From Coriobacteriales bacterium OH1046 (GTDB lineage Bacteria > Actinomycetota > Coriobacteriia > Coriobacteriales > Atopobiaceae): DNA of 64,000 nucleotides. Below are positions 55,245 to 64,000 of the stretch, piece by piece. How positions within the stretch are numbered: position 1 is the first letter of the stretch; each line of letters starts with the position of its first letter. The notes beneath the pieces were generated by a model. The model was not told the origin of the DNA. It did not search any database and was given only the letters and a program-made list of their open reading frames with translations. The position numbers and the translations under genes were made by a program. Location: the NCBI GenBank assembly GCA_004010535.1, contig RQYE01000001.1:62001-126000 (forward strand), written 5' to 3'.

Positions 55245-56348
55245 ATGCCTTCTATGAACGACAAGGACTATTACGCGATCCTCGGCGTGCCGGCCGATGC
55301 CACCGCCGATGATATCCGCAAGAGCTTCCAGAAGCTCGCCCGCACCTATCACCCCGACATCAACAAGGATCCCGGCGCCGAGGAGAAGTTCAAGGAGATC
55401 TCCGAGGCGTACGCGGTGCTCTCGGATGCCGATAAGCGCAGGCGCTACGATGCCATGCGCGCGGGCATCCCCTTCGGGGGAGGCTATGGCTCGGCGGGCG
55501 GGTATGGGAGCACGCGCGGCCGGGGGAGATCCGATCCCTTCGCGGGCATGCCGTTCGACATGTGGGATTTCCCCTTCGGGACCGCAAGCAGGCGCAGTTC
55601 GTCCCGCTCGCGTGCCTACAACCCCCATGCGGGTTCCGATGTGGCCTTCGATCTCGAGCTCGATGCCGAGAAGGCCAAGAACGGCACCAAGCGCGGCGTC
55701 ACCTTCCAGCGCTATGTGGCCTGCGAGCATTGCCACGGCACGGGCTCGGTCCGCTCCGAGCACGCCGAGACCTGCCCCACCTGCGGCGGGCGCGGCCGCA
55801 TGTCGATCGACATGTCGGGCATCTTCGGCATCGGCGTCTTCGAGGTGGAGTGCCCCGAGTGCGAGGGCTCCGGCAAGGTCGTCGCCGATCCCTGCGAGGT
55901 CTGCGGCGGCTCGGGCCGTATCCTCACTGCCGACGAGGTCGTCGTGGACGTGCCCGCGCACAGCCACGATGGCGACGAGATCCGCGTCAAGGGCATGGGC
56001 AATGCGGGTACCAACGGCTCCGAGGCGGGCGATCTCGTCTGCCGCGTGGGCGTGAGGGCCGAACGCCTGTCGCCCTATCAGGCCCGCGGTTTCGAGATGG
56101 TCGGCTTCGTGCTCCCGTTCATCCTCGTATCGGTTCTCGCGGGCTCAACCTATCAGGTCGGTTTCTTCACCATCGTGATCGGCCTCTACGGCCTCTTCAA
56201 TGCCTTCCGCGATGGCATCCTCCATGATTTCGGCTGGTGGCGCAATGCCGTGCGCGCCCTTGCGCGGGGAGCGTCGAGCGGTCTTGTATTCGCGGCGTTC
56301 ATGTTCATGTTGTTCACCTGTAGCTTCGGCTACGGGCTGCGTCGATAA
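55245..56348 (+). CDS. Membrane-anchored DnaJ-like co-chaperone
   Basis: 367 residues from ATG 55245, with a GGGAG box eight bases upstream; ATG 55254 is possible. J-domain (DYYAILGVPADATADDIRKS, HPD), a Gly-rich linker, and a zinc domain with four CxxCxGxG-type repeats. The C-terminal substrate domain is cut short (about 60 residues after the last zinc repeat). It is replaced by membrane helices (VGFVLPFILVSVLAG; LVFAAFMFMLFTCS), unlike canonical DnaJ. The next gene is a normal DnaJ. Confidence 0.88.
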   Translation: MPSMNDKDYYAILGVPADATADDIRKSFQKLARTYHPDINKDPGAEEKFKEISEAYAVLSDADKRRRYDAMRAGIPFGGGYGSAGGYGSTRGRGRSDPFAGMPFDMWDFPFGTASRRSSSRSRAYNPHAGSDVAFDLELDAEKAKNGTKRGVTFQRYVACEHCHGTGSVRSEHAETCPTCGGRGRMSIDMSGIFGIGVFEVECPECEGSGKVVADPCEVCGGSGRILTADEVVVDVPAHSHDGDEIRVKGMGNAGTNGSEAGDLVCRVGVRAERLSPYQARGFEMVGFVLPFILVSVLAGSTYQVGFFTIVIGLYGLFNAFRDGILHDFGWWRNAVRALARGASSGLVFAAFMFMLFTCSFGYGLRR

Positions 56349-56366
56349 GCGGGCAGGTGGTTTTCG

Positions 56367-57536
56367 TTGGAGCCGAAGCGCGATTATTACGAGGTTCTGG
56401 GCGTTGCGCGCGACGCCGATCAGAAGACGGTCAAGCGGGCGTTCCTGAGGCTCGCACGCACCCTGCATCCCGATGTCAACGATGCACCCGATGCCGAGGA
56501 GAGGTTCAAGGAGGTCAACGAAGCTTACTCGGTCCTCTCCGATGAGCGCAAGCGCTCGAACTACGATCGCTACGGCAATCCCGATGGTCCTGCGGGTTTC
56601 GGTGGCGATTACGCCGACATGTCCGATTTCTTCGGCGGGGGCTTCGGCATCAACGATATCTTCGACAGCTTCTTCGGCGGCATGGGTTCGTCTCGCGCGG
56701 GATCGAGCGTGCGTACCCGTGGTCGCGATATGGGCATCCGCCTCTCCATCACGCTCGAGGAGGCCGCCTCCGGCTGCTCGAAGACCATCTCCTACGATCG
56801 CCTGGCCCCGTGCGACGATTGCGGCGGCAGCGGTGTCGCCGAGGGGGGCTCTGTCCGCACCTGCGAACGTTGCCACGGCACGGGCCGTGTCGTCGAGGTC
56901 CAGCGCACCATCTTCGGGCAGATGCAGAGCCAGACCACCTGCCCCGTCTGCCATGGGGCCGGCCACACGGTCGACCATCCCTGCGAGACCTGCGGCGGTT
57001 CGGGCCGGGCTCCCGAGAAGGAGACCGTCGAGCTGCGCATCCCCGCAGGCGTGCGCACGGGTCAGACCGTCAGCGTGACGGGTATGGGCGAGGCCGGCGT
57101 CCGCGGGGACGGCGCGGGTGATCTCGTCGCGAGCATCGAGGTGGTCCCCCATGAGCGCTTCGAGCGTCAGGGCGACAACCTTATCTGCACCGTTTCGATC
57201 GATGCGCTCGAGGCGATCGTCGGGACGTGCGCGAGCGTCGCGGGCATCATGGACGGCGAGGATGTCGCTGTGGACATCTCGCCTGGCACGCAGTTCGGCG
57301 AGCGCATCATCTGCCACGGGCATGGCATGCCGAACGTCTCCACGGGCCTGCGCGGCGATCTCATCGCCCTTATCCAGATCATCACGCCGACCGATCTCGG
57401 GGGTAGCGATCTCGCCGAGATCGAGCGCATCGTCGCGGCGCACGCCCTCTCGAAGATCCATGTAGAAGGGTCGGGCTCCGCGAGGAAATCCCCCCGTTCC
57501 GCAAAGAAGGGCAGGCCGAGGAAAAAGCGCCCCTGA
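56367..57536 (+). CDS. dnaJ: Chaperone protein DnaJ
   Basis: 389 residues from TTG 56367, with an AGGTGG box seven bases before it. J-domain with HPD, a Gly/Phe-rich part (about 70-105), four zinc repeats and two beta-barrel C-terminal domains. It ends with a basic, Lys/Arg-rich tail. It activates DnaK and delivers substrates. Neither dnaK nor grpE is in the window; this pair is probably a second set. Confidence 0.93.
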   Translation: MEPKRDYYEVLGVARDADQKTVKRAFLRLARTLHPDVNDAPDAEERFKEVNEAYSVLSDERKRSNYDRYGNPDGPAGFGGDYADMSDFFGGGFGINDIFDSFFGGMGSSRAGSSVRTRGRDMGIRLSITLEEAASGCSKTISYDRLAPCDDCGGSGVAEGGSVRTCERCHGTGRVVEVQRTIFGQMQSQTTCPVCHGAGHTVDHPCETCGGSGRAPEKETVELRIPAGVRTGQTVSVTGMGEAGVRGDGAGDLVASIEVVPHERFERQGDNLICTVSIDALEAIVGTCASVAGIMDGEDVAVDISPGTQFGERIICHGHGMPNVSTGLRGDLIALIQIITPTDLGGSDLAEIERIVAAHALSKIHVEGSGSARKSPRSAKKGRPRKKRP

Positions 57537-57681
57537 TCATCTGCCGTGCCGGTGGGGCAAGCCCTTTTCGTGAAAGGCGGATAAGCGGCCCGCATTCCCG
57601 CCGCCTTGCCGTGGGGGATGGCTATGCTTAAGAGAAGGGCGCGGGATTGGGATCGGGATTTGAAAGCCGAGGTTGACTGAG

Positions 57682-58506
57682 ATGCGGGGTACGAGACGAG
57701 CGCTGCTCCCGGCCGTTTTTCTCGCCATTTTCTGCATCCCTGCGTTCGCCACGGGATGCGCGGGTGAACCGGCGCGGGAGTACGGGGTGTTCCTCGGCAT
57801 CGGCGCGGATCGGGCGGATAGATTGGACGATTACCGCCTGGTCGTGATCGAGCCCTCGGAGTTTTCGGCGGCGCAGGTCGCGGAGTTGCATAGTGCCGGA
57901 ACGACGGTGTACGGCTATCTCAACATCGGCGCCCTTGAGGAATACCGCCCGTATCATGGCCGCTTTCAGGATCTCGCTCTCGACGTCTACGAGGATTGGC
58001 CTGACGAGCGGTGGGTCGATGTGAGTTCTTCCCCGTATCAGAGCTTTATCGTTGATGAGCTGGGAAGGCGGTATGCCGGCATGGGGCTCGACGGCCTCTT
58101 TCTAGACAACGCCGATGTCTACCACCTGTATCCGACGGAGGATATATTCCAGGGGCTCTGCGCGATTCTGCAAGGGCTGAGAACCTATGGCATCCCGCTC
58201 ATCATAAACGGCGGCGATTCCTTCGTCGTACGCTGCATGGAAGAGGGCACCGCCCTGTCCCTGTTCGACGGGATCAATCAGGAGGCGGTATTCACCAGCA
58301 TCGACTTTGAGAACGGGACCTGCGGACGGCAGACGGAAGAGGCATCGGCTTATTATCGGGCATACCTTGCCCGCGCGAAGGACTATGGATTATCCGTCTA
58401 TCTCCTGGAATACGGGGCGGATGGGGAGCTCTCGAAGGAAATCGACGCCTATTGCCTGGAAAACGGCTTTCTCTGGTACGATGCGGCGGGATGGGAGTTG
58501 CGATAG
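57682..58506 (+). CDS. GH114-like lipoprotein (endo-alpha-1,4-polygalactosaminidase family)
   Basis: 274 residues from ATG 57682. The signal ends in ATGC (lipobox). The TIM-barrel-like domain shows DYRLVVIEPSEFSAAQV, VYGYLNIGALEEYRPY, GLDGLFLDNADVY and the end VYLLEYGADGELSK. This pattern fits the TM1410/GH114 group. The Asp pair in DGLFLDNAD is the presumed catalytic site. It may cleave galactosamine-containing surface polymers. Its stop lies 16 bases inside mtaB. Confidence 0.85.
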   Translation: MRGTRRALLPAVFLAIFCIPAFATGCAGEPAREYGVFLGIGADRADRLDDYRLVVIEPSEFSAAQVAELHSAGTTVYGYLNIGALEEYRPYHGRFQDLALDVYEDWPDERWVDVSSSPYQSFIVDELGRRYAGMGLDGLFLDNADVYHLYPTEDIFQGLCAILQGLRTYGIPLIINGGDSFVVRCMEEGTALSLFDGINQEAVFTSIDFENGTCGRQTEEASAYYRAYLARAKDYGLSVYLLEYGADGELSKEIDAYCLENGFLWYDAAGWELR

Positions 58507-59777
58507 ATACTCGATATGAGGCGGGAAAGAACCGATCGCCCCGCTTCTCCCTGATCAACTTAGGATGCCGTGTCAATCGCGTCGAATGCGATCTCATGGC
58601 CCGCGAGCTCGAGGACGCCGGTTTCACGATCGGACCCCAGACGCTTGCCGATGTCGTGATCGTCAACACCTGCGCCGTGACGGGCGAGGCCGAGGCGAAG
58701 ACCCGGAAAGCGATCCGCAGGGCGGCGCGGATGCCGCAGCATCCGCTGGTCATAGCAACCGGCTGCGCAGCCAGCCTCTTCGCCGATTCCCTTGCGGGCC
58801 TTGCGCCGAACGTGCACATCGTGGCATCGAAGGACGAGGTCGCACGCTCTGCGATGGCCGCGCTCGGCGGACCGTGCGCGGGTGCTTCGCTCCCATCGCG
58901 CAGCGCCCCCACGCCCACCGGCAGGACGCGCCCCGGCATCAAGGTGCAGGATGGCTGCGACCTGCGCTGCAGCTACTGCATCGTCTGGAGGGCCCGCGGC
59001 GCTTCCGCCTCGGTGCCCCTCGAGCAGGTTGTCGCGCAGGTCGAGGGCGCCGTGGCCGACAATGCCCGCGAGGTGGTGCTGACCGGTATCAACCTGGGCT
59101 GCTACGAGCATGAGGGCAGGCGCCTGCCCGACCTGCTCGAGGCCCTTCTCGAGCGCACCTGCGTGGGGCGCTTGAGGCTCTCGTCCATCGAGCCGCAAGA
59201 CGTCGATGGGCGCCTCGTCGAGCTCATGGCTGCATCCCGAGGCCGCATCGCCCCCTACCTCCACGTGTGCCTCCAGTCGGGCTCCGATTCGGTGCTCCGG
59301 CGCATGGCGCGCGTCTACACATCGGATGAGTTCGCGAGCCGTATCGAGCATGCATACGCCGCCATCGACCATCTCGCCGTCGAGACGGACCTCATCGTGG
59401 CGTTTCCCGGCGAGACGGACGCGGAGTTCGAGGAGTCGCGCGCCTTCTGCGAGCGCATGCGCTTCTCGCACATCCATACCTTCCGCTACTCCAAGCGCCC
59501 CGGTACGCGCGCAGCGGAGATGCCCGGTCAGATTCCTCCTGCGATAAGCGCCGAGCGCAGCGGGATCATCCGCTTGCTCAGTGATCGGATGCGTCGCGAC
59601 CGGGCACGCTCCCTCGTGGGGGCACGCGATCTCGTGGTCACCCAGGCTGCGGGGAAGGGCGTCACGGGGGGCCTCTTCGCGTGCACGCTCGACCGGCCGG
59701 TCGAATCCGGCGTCCTCGTCCCTGTGCGCATCGCCCGTGCGGCAGAAGATGCGACGCTCGGTGCCGTTGTGCTCTAA
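58491..59777 (+). CDS. mtaB: tRNA (t6A37) methylthiotransferase MtaB
   Basis: 428 residues from ATG 58491, overlapping the previous stop. The N-terminal UPF0004 domain has three cysteines (LGCRVN, NTCAVTG, TGCAAS). The radical SAM cluster motif is CDLRCSYC at about residue 158. A TRAM-like C-terminus ends the protein. It adds methylthio to t6A37 of tRNA. Confidence 0.92.
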   Translation: MGVAIDTRYEAGKNRSPRFSLINLGCRVNRVECDLMARELEDAGFTIGPQTLADVVIVNTCAVTGEAEAKTRKAIRRAARMPQHPLVIATGCAASLFADSLAGLAPNVHIVASKDEVARSAMAALGGPCAGASLPSRSAPTPTGRTRPGIKVQDGCDLRCSYCIVWRARGASASVPLEQVVAQVEGAVADNAREVVLTGINLGCYEHEGRRLPDLLEALLERTCVGRLRLSSIEPQDVDGRLVELMAASRGRIAPYLHVCLQSGSDSVLRRMARVYTSDEFASRIEHAYAAIDHLAVETDLIVAFPGETDAEFEESRAFCERMRFSHIHTFRYSKRPGTRAAEMPGQIPPAISAERSGIIRLLSDRMRRDRARSLVGARDLVVTQAAGKGVTGGLFACTLDRPVESGVLVPVRIARAAEDATLGAVVL

Positions 59778-59850
59778 GTTATCTGCAGCTCGCGGTATCA
59801 TGGTCCCATACGCGGCGCATGGCGCATCAGATCGCTTCATTTGGAGGAGC

Positions 59851-60819
59851 ATGGAGCCAACTCATATTCGCCTCACGATTCCCGATTCGGTCGATCCGAC
59901 CCGTCTCATGGGTCCTGCCGACTGCCTGCTCCGCCGTATCGAGCGCGCATTCGACGCCATGGTCGTCGTCCGCGGCAACACCATCTCGGTCTCGGGCTCC
60001 ATCGAGGTCGCCGAGCAGGTGAGCACGGTCTTCTCCCGCCTCATCCGCCTGGTCGAGCTCGGCGAGACGCCTGCGGCGGATGACGTCGATATCGTCATCG
60101 AGCAGGTCAAGCAAGGGGGCACTGCGCACGAGATGCTCTCCGACGATGTGCTGCTCACCTATCGGGGCCGCACCATCCGTCCCAAGACCGCAGGCCAGAA
60201 GCGCTACATCGATTCCATCCGCGCAAACACCATCACCTTCGGCGTCGGCCCCGCCGGCACGGGCAAGACCTACCTTGCCATGGCGTGCGCCGTCGCCGCC
60301 CTCAAACGCCGCGAGGTCGGTCGCATCGTGCTCTGCCGTCCCGTGGTCGAGGCGGGGGAATCGCTCGGCTTCCTCCCCGGCACCCTCCAAGAGAAGCTCG
60401 ATCCCTACGTGCGCCCGCTCTACGACGCCCTTTTCGATATGACCGATAGGGAGAAGGGCAATGCCCTCATCGAGCAGGGCATCATCGAGATCGCGCCGCT
60501 CGCCTTCATGCGCGGCCGCACCTTGAACGATGCGTTCGTCATCCTCGATGAGGCCCAGAACACCACGCCCGACCAGATGAAGATGTTCCTCACGCGCCTT
60601 GGGTTCTCGTCCAAGTTCGTGGTCACGGGGGACGCCTCGCAGCGCGATCTGCTCGGTCAGAGCGGTCTCGACCGGGCGCGCGAGGTGCTCGGCGGCGTCG
60701 AGGGCATCAGATTCATCGATTTCGATCGCAACGATATCGTGCGCCATTCGCTGGTCGCACGAATCGTGGACGCCTTCGCCCGCAGCGAGGGAGGTGGGGG
60801 CGGTGCCGCTCACGATTGA
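59851..60819 (+). CDS. phoH: PhoH-like ATPase
   Basis: 322 residues from ATG 59851, with a GGAGGAG box. Walker A GPAGTGKTYLA and Walker B VILDEAQNTT are intact, and VVTGDASQRDL follows. The N-terminal domain is KH-like (LRRIERAFDAMVVVRGNTISVSG shortened). It often couples to the neighbouring YbeY endoribonuclease, and the genes overlap by 17 bases here. Confidence 0.93.
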   Translation: MEPTHIRLTIPDSVDPTRLMGPADCLLRRIERAFDAMVVVRGNTISVSGSIEVAEQVSTVFSRLIRLVELGETPAADDVDIVIEQVKQGGTAHEMLSDDVLLTYRGRTIRPKTAGQKRYIDSIRANTITFGVGPAGTGKTYLAMACAVAALKRREVGRIVLCRPVVEAGESLGFLPGTLQEKLDPYVRPLYDALFDMTDREKGNALIEQGIIEIAPLAFMRGRTLNDAFVILDEAQNTTPDQMKMFLTRLGFSSKFVVTGDASQRDLLGQSGLDRAREVLGGVEGIRFIDFDRNDIVRHSLVARIVDAFARSEGGGGGAAHD

Positions 60820-61315
60820 TTGGCGCTTGGACGAAGCTGCGGACGCTCCGATAAGCCAAGCCGAGATGCAATCCATCTTGGAGACCGCCCTTGCGCACGA
60901 GGGGGTCGGCCGCCCCTGCTTCGTCTCGGTCTCGATCGCGACCGATGAGGAGATGCGCTCCCTGAACGCCACGTGGCGCGGCATCGATGCGCCCACCGAT
61001 GTGGTCTCGCTCGAGTGCGAGCGTCCCGATGACCCCGATCTTGCTGCGGACGAGCCATGCGCGCTCGGCGACATCGTCCTCGCGCCCGCTTATATCGAGC
61101 GCCAATCGACCGGCTTCGGCACCACGCCCTCCGACGAGTTCCGCATCATGCTCGTGCACGGTGTGCTCCACCTTCTGGGCTACGACCATCTCGACGACGA
61201 CGAGGCCGAGCTCATGGAGTCTGCCGAGAACGGGATCCTCGCGCTGATCGGGACCGACGCCCCAGCGCTCGCCGTGGAGTTCACCCGCCACGATGGGGAT
61301 GGTGATGGCGCATGA
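60803..61315 (+). CDS. ybeY: Endoribonuclease YbeY
   Basis: 170 residues from GTG 60803 with a GAGGGAGGTGG box; the ATG-free start matches gene context. The zinc motif HGVLHLLGYDH near the C-terminus is the YbeY signature, with DVVSLE upstream. It processes the 3' end of 16S rRNA and takes part in ribosome quality control. It overlaps dgkA by four bases. Confidence 0.94.
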   Translation: MPLTIDWRLDEAADAPISQAEMQSILETALAHEGVGRPCFVSVSIATDEEMRSLNATWRGIDAPTDVVSLECERPDDPDLAADEPCALGDIVLAPAYIERQSTGFGTTPSDEFRIMLVHGVLHLLGYDHLDDDEAELMESAENGILALIGTDAPALAVEFTRHDGDGDGA

Positions 61316-61686
61316 TTCCCGGCAAGGGCCCGCGCCATCCGACTCTCAGGAAAGCGTTCCACTACGCGCGCCATGGGTTGAGGAGCGCATTCGAGACCGA
61401 GCGCAACATCAAGATCATCACGGCCATCGGCGTCCTGGCGATCATCGCGAGCCTCATCATCGGGCTCGATCTGATCGAGTGGGCCATCGTGCTGCTCTGC
61501 TGCGGTGCCGTTGTGGCGGCGGAGCTTTTGAACACCGCTGTCGAGACGGTGGTCGACCTCGTCTCGCCCGAGTTCCATCCGCTTGCGGGCAAGGCGAAGG
61601 ATATCGCCGCCGCGGCCGTTTGGATCATATCGCTCTGCTCCGCAGCGGCGGGGCTCTGCATCTATATCAACGCCCTGCTCGACTAG
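61312..61686 (+). CDS. dgkA: Diacylglycerol/undecaprenol kinase
   Basis: 124 residues with three membrane helices. The active-site segment AAELLNTAVETVVDLV and the following HPLAGKAKDIAAAAV carry the conserved Glu, Asn and Lys residues of DgkA. It recycles diacylglycerol or undecaprenol in the membrane. Confidence 0.92.
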   Translation: MIPGKGPRHPTLRKAFHYARHGLRSAFETERNIKIITAIGVLAIIASLIIGLDLIEWAIVLLCCGAVVAAELLNTAVETVVDLVSPEFHPLAGKAKDIAAAAVWIISLCSAAAGLCIYINALLD

Positions 61687-61695
61687 AGGGGACCC

Positions 61696-62625
61696 GTGGG
61701 AAAGGCCGTGCGCATGCAAGGGAGCACCGTAGCATTCAGGAGCGGTTTCTGCGCTCTCGTGGGAAGGCCCAACGCGGGCAAATCCACCTTGGTCAATGCG
61801 TGCGTCGGCGGAAAGATCGCCATCACGAGTCCCGTCGCCCAGACCACGCGCAGAAGGTTGCGCGCCGTCGTGAACGCCGAGGGGGGGCAGATCGTCATCG
61901 TCGACACCCCGGGGCTCCATAAGCCCAAGGATACGCTCGGCAAGGAGCTCAACAAGACCGCCCTCGGCGAGCTGGCCGATGCCGATGTCGTGGCCTATCT
62001 CGTCGACGCCACGGCTCCGGCCGGAACGGGGGATGCCTGGGTGGCGCGCCATGTGGAGGGCTCCGATGCTCCCTACAAGCTCCTCGTGATCACGAAGGCC
62101 GACCTCGTCTCTCAGGATGAGGCTGCAGTCCAGCTTGAGAAAGCGCGCGGGCTGGCGCGCTTCGACGATGCGCTCGTCATCTCGGCGAAGGAGGGCTTCA
62201 ACGTCGACCTCTTCCTCAGGCTCATCCTCGACCACCTTCCCGAAGGACCCCGATGGTTTCCCGATGATATGGGCAGCGATGCGAGCGACGAGGATATCGT
62301 CGCCGATCTCGTCCGCGAGAAGCTGCTGCTGCGCCTGCGTCAGGAAGTGCCCCATTCCATCGCCGTCACCTGCGACGAGATCGATTACGCCGACGATGGC
62401 CATGCCTCCATCGCGGCCACGGTCATCGTCGAGCGCGCGGGGCAGAAGGGCATCGTGGTCGGCTCCGGGGGATCGATGATCAAGAGCGTGGGCATCGAGG
62501 CGCGCAGGGATATCGAGCGCATGCTCGGCTGCAAGGTGTATCTCGACCTCAACGTCAAGGTCGCCCCCCTGTGGCGGCGCGACGCCCGCGCGATCCGCCG
62601 CCTCGGATACAGCTCCGAGGATTGA
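61696..62625 (+). CDS. era: GTPase Era
   Basis: 309 residues from GTG 61696; ATG 61714 is an alternative. G1 GRPNAGKST, G3 DTPGLHKP and G4 TKAD mark the GTPase. The KH domain has GSGGSMIKSVGIEARRDIE. It binds the 3' end of 16S rRNA. It lies between dgkA and recO in the common order. Confidence 0.95.
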   Translation: MGKAVRMQGSTVAFRSGFCALVGRPNAGKSTLVNACVGGKIAITSPVAQTTRRRLRAVVNAEGGQIVIVDTPGLHKPKDTLGKELNKTALGELADADVVAYLVDATAPAGTGDAWVARHVEGSDAPYKLLVITKADLVSQDEAAVQLEKARGLARFDDALVISAKEGFNVDLFLRLILDHLPEGPRWFPDDMGSDASDEDIVADLVREKLLLRLRQEVPHSIAVTCDEIDYADDGHASIAATVIVERAGQKGIVVGSGGSMIKSVGIEARRDIERMLGCKVYLDLNVKVAPLWRRDARAIRRLGYSSED

Positions 62626-62627
62626 CG

Positions 62628-63377
62628 ATGGGTTCCCGCAAGAGCTTCAGGACCAAGGCCATCGTCCTCGATAGGACCGTGTTGGGGGAGCATGACCTCA
62701 TCCTCACGTTGCTCGCCCAGACGGGCGAGCAGCTGAGAGCCATCGCGAAGGGCGTGCGCAAAGCCCGGAGCAAGCTCTCTGCCCGTTGCGACTTCTTCTG
62801 CGAATCGGACTTCCTCGTCTACGAGGGAAAGAAGCTCGATATCATCTCGGATGCCGCATCCATAGACCCCCATCGCGGCCTCGTCGCCTCGCCCGAGAAG
62901 ATCTCCGCCGCCGCAGCGCTCTGCGAGCTCGCCGCCTTGACGTCGTTCGAGGAGAGCGCGGACCCCTTCCTCTATCCCATCCTCTCGCGTGCGCTCAAAG
63001 CGCTCGAGCAGGCTTGCGACCGGGAGCACCTCGATCTTGTCGTCGCGGCATATGCGTTCAAGGTGCTCGCCCATGGCGGCTGGAGGCCCGAGCTGGGGGA
63101 GTGCACGGTCTGCGGAGATGGGGATCCGCTCTTCATCTCCATCGGCGCCGGGGGCCTGGTCTGCGGAAGCTGCGCCCCGACCCTTCCCGATGCGGAAGCC
63201 GTCTCGCCCACGCAGATCGCATGGCTGAGATCGTGCATCGCCCTGACGTTCGACGAGCTCCTCTCCGCCGGCATCGATCCCGGGATGGCGCTCTTCCTGC
63301 TCGGGATGGCGCACGGATGGGCTGCGGCGCGGCTCTCGGTTCGCCTGAAAGCATTGGAGTTCTCACTGCGCCTCTGA
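62628..63377 (+). CDS. recO: DNA repair protein RecO
   Basis: 249 residues. An N-terminal OB fold (FRTKAIVLDRTVLGEHDLIL; KGVRKARSKLSARCDFF) is followed by a helical part. A Cys4 zinc finger (CTVCGDGDP, CGSC) lies near residue 160-180. It loads RecA with RecR. Starts two bases after era. Confidence 0.93.
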   Translation: MGSRKSFRTKAIVLDRTVLGEHDLILTLLAQTGEQLRAIAKGVRKARSKLSARCDFFCESDFLVYEGKKLDIISDAASIDPHRGLVASPEKISAAAALCELAALTSFEESADPFLYPILSRALKALEQACDREHLDLVVAAYAFKVLAHGGWRPELGECTVCGDGDPLFISIGAGGLVCGSCAPTLPDAEAVSPTQIAWLRSCIALTFDELLSAGIDPGMALFLLGMAHGWAAARLSVRLKALEFSLRL

Positions 63378-63383
63378 TAGAAT
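63354..63383 (+). promoter_or_regulatory. Promoter of the secreted lectin-like gene
   Basis: TTGGAG (63354-63359), an 18-base spacer and TAGAAT (63378-63383), overlapping the recO end and 57 bases before ATG 63441. Confidence 0.55.
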
Positions 63384-63440
63384 GAACCGATTGCGAATCA
63401 CGCGGCAGGCGGCTCATGCGCCGATTGCGAGGTGTGTCGT

Positions 63441-64000
63441 ATGAAACGGATGCTCATTGCCTTCTTCGCGGCGGCGGTGCTGCTGTTCCCCATGCCTGCG
63501 CTGGCAGATGACGCGGTCCCGACCGATCCGCCGGGCATTCCCGCCGCCGGGGAGCTGCCCTCGGAGAGCCCGTCCGATGCTCCCGTACCCGACAGCCCAT
63601 CATCGTCGGACACAGGGGAGGAGCAGTCCCCCCACGTAGGCGAGGGACCGGATACCGGCGGGCGTCCCTCGGCGCCGCCTCCTGCGGCGGAGTCCTCGGA
63701 AGAGGGCTCTCCGGTCGAGGAGGCCCTCATGCCGGATGGAGCCGATCCGTCCGATGGCGCCGACATCCCGGCAGATGAGGTTCCTGGCGGGGAGATGCGG
63801 GAGCCTGGGAGTCTTCCCGACGGCTCCGATCCTGTTCCCGATCGCATCGTCCCCGACGGCACCTATGTGATCCGCTCCCAGAATGCCGAGCGGCAGGTCC
63901 TCGATGTGACCGGGTGCTCCTCGGAGGATGGTGCCAATGCCGAGATCTGGTCATCGAACGGCGGTGCGAACCAGAAATGGGACGTCACGCGTCGGGAGGA
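63441..64000 (+). CDS. Secreted protein with ricin-type lectin domain (3' end beyond window)
   Basis: A Sec signal (MKRMLIAFFAAAVLLFPMPALADD) is followed by about 110 residues rich in Pro, Ser, Asp and Glu, a likely wall-spanning stalk. A domain then starts with DGTYVIRSQNAERQVLDVTG and contains EIWSSNGGANQKWDV. The QxW pattern marks a ricin B-type beta-trefoil. In Coriobacteriia such domains occur in surface-adhesin-like or hydrolase proteins; what follows is outside the window. Confidence 0.8.
   Translation, partial: MKRMLIAFFAAAVLLFPMPALADDAVPTDPPGIPAAGELPSESPSDAPVPDSPSSSDTGEEQSPHVGEGPDTGGRPSAPPPAAESSEEGSPVEEALMPDGADPSDGADIPADEVPGGEMREPGSLPDGSDPVPDRIVPDGTYVIRSQNAERQVLDVTGCSSEDGANAEIWSSNGGANQKWDVTRRE

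Overview
The window is chromosomal DNA of a high-GC actinobacterium, most probably of the class Coriobacteriia (a Collinsella/Olsenella-like relative). The evidence is the combination of the short actinobacterial integration host factor next to gmk and rpoZ, a class-B (PyrK/PyrD) pyrimidine operon headed by pyrR, an asnA-type asparagine synthetase, tandem dnaJ genes and a GlfT2-like glycosyltransferase. This placement is inference from gene content and order; no database search was possible.

Backbone blocks. An MFS transporter runs off the left edge (1-1000, minus). A long plus-strand translation/replication block follows: rimP, nusA, infB, rbfA, a DHH phosphoesterase, truB, ribF, dnaG, rpoD and tRNA-Asn (1.2-12.4 kb). 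Then come an ABC exporter plus galactofuranosyltransferase-like gene (13.6-17.1 kb), a complete de novo pyrimidine operon pyrR-B-C-K-D-F under a probable PyrR-type attenuator (18.6-24.0 kb), and mihF-gmk-rpoZ-thiI-comEA-comEC-holA (24.1-30.8 kb). The right side (49.5-64 kb) is again backbone: rpsT against lepA-dusB-hemW, asnA, two dnaJ genes, a GH114-like lipoprotein, mtaB, phoH-ybeY-dgkA-era-recO, and the start of a secreted ricin-type lectin-like protein that leaves the window.

Accessory blocks. Behind the tRNA-Asn gene lie palindromic repeats and the decayed end of a radical SAM/SPASM gene (12.4-13.6 kb). A minus-strand nuclease-fold (DUF559-like) gene at 17.3-18.3 kb is bracketed by two 113-bp inverted repeats that differ at only two positions. 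From 45.8 to 49.3 kb there are broken sugar-utilisation genes, a membrane XRE regulator bracketed by GTGACA repeats, a GNAT acetyltransferase, an AlkD-like protein and a SnoaL-like protein.

The most unusual part is the island at 30.8-45.6 kb. It holds an XRE-like protein, an (alpha/alpha)6-type lipoprotein, a 1278-residue fusion of a processive membrane GT2, a Ser/Thr kinase and a DUF5050-like propeller, and a second kinase-like protein without catalytic residues but with the same membrane and propeller tail. Several lipoproteins, membrane proteins and zinc-ribbon proteins of unknown function follow. Five copies of a 17-bp palindrome (consensus GTATGCTC-N-GAGCATAC) stand upstream of its transcription units. 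In four copies the palindrome centre is exactly 30 bp upstream of a TATGCT -10 box, with no -35 box, the geometry of a class II activator site. Two of these promoters are preceded by about 150-bp segments bounded by 26-bp inverted repeats. The 100-bp cores of these segments are in opposite orientations, although the flanks match in the same orientation, which points to DNA inversion. My working reading is a kinase-linked surface-polysaccharide system with its own regulon and possible phase variation.
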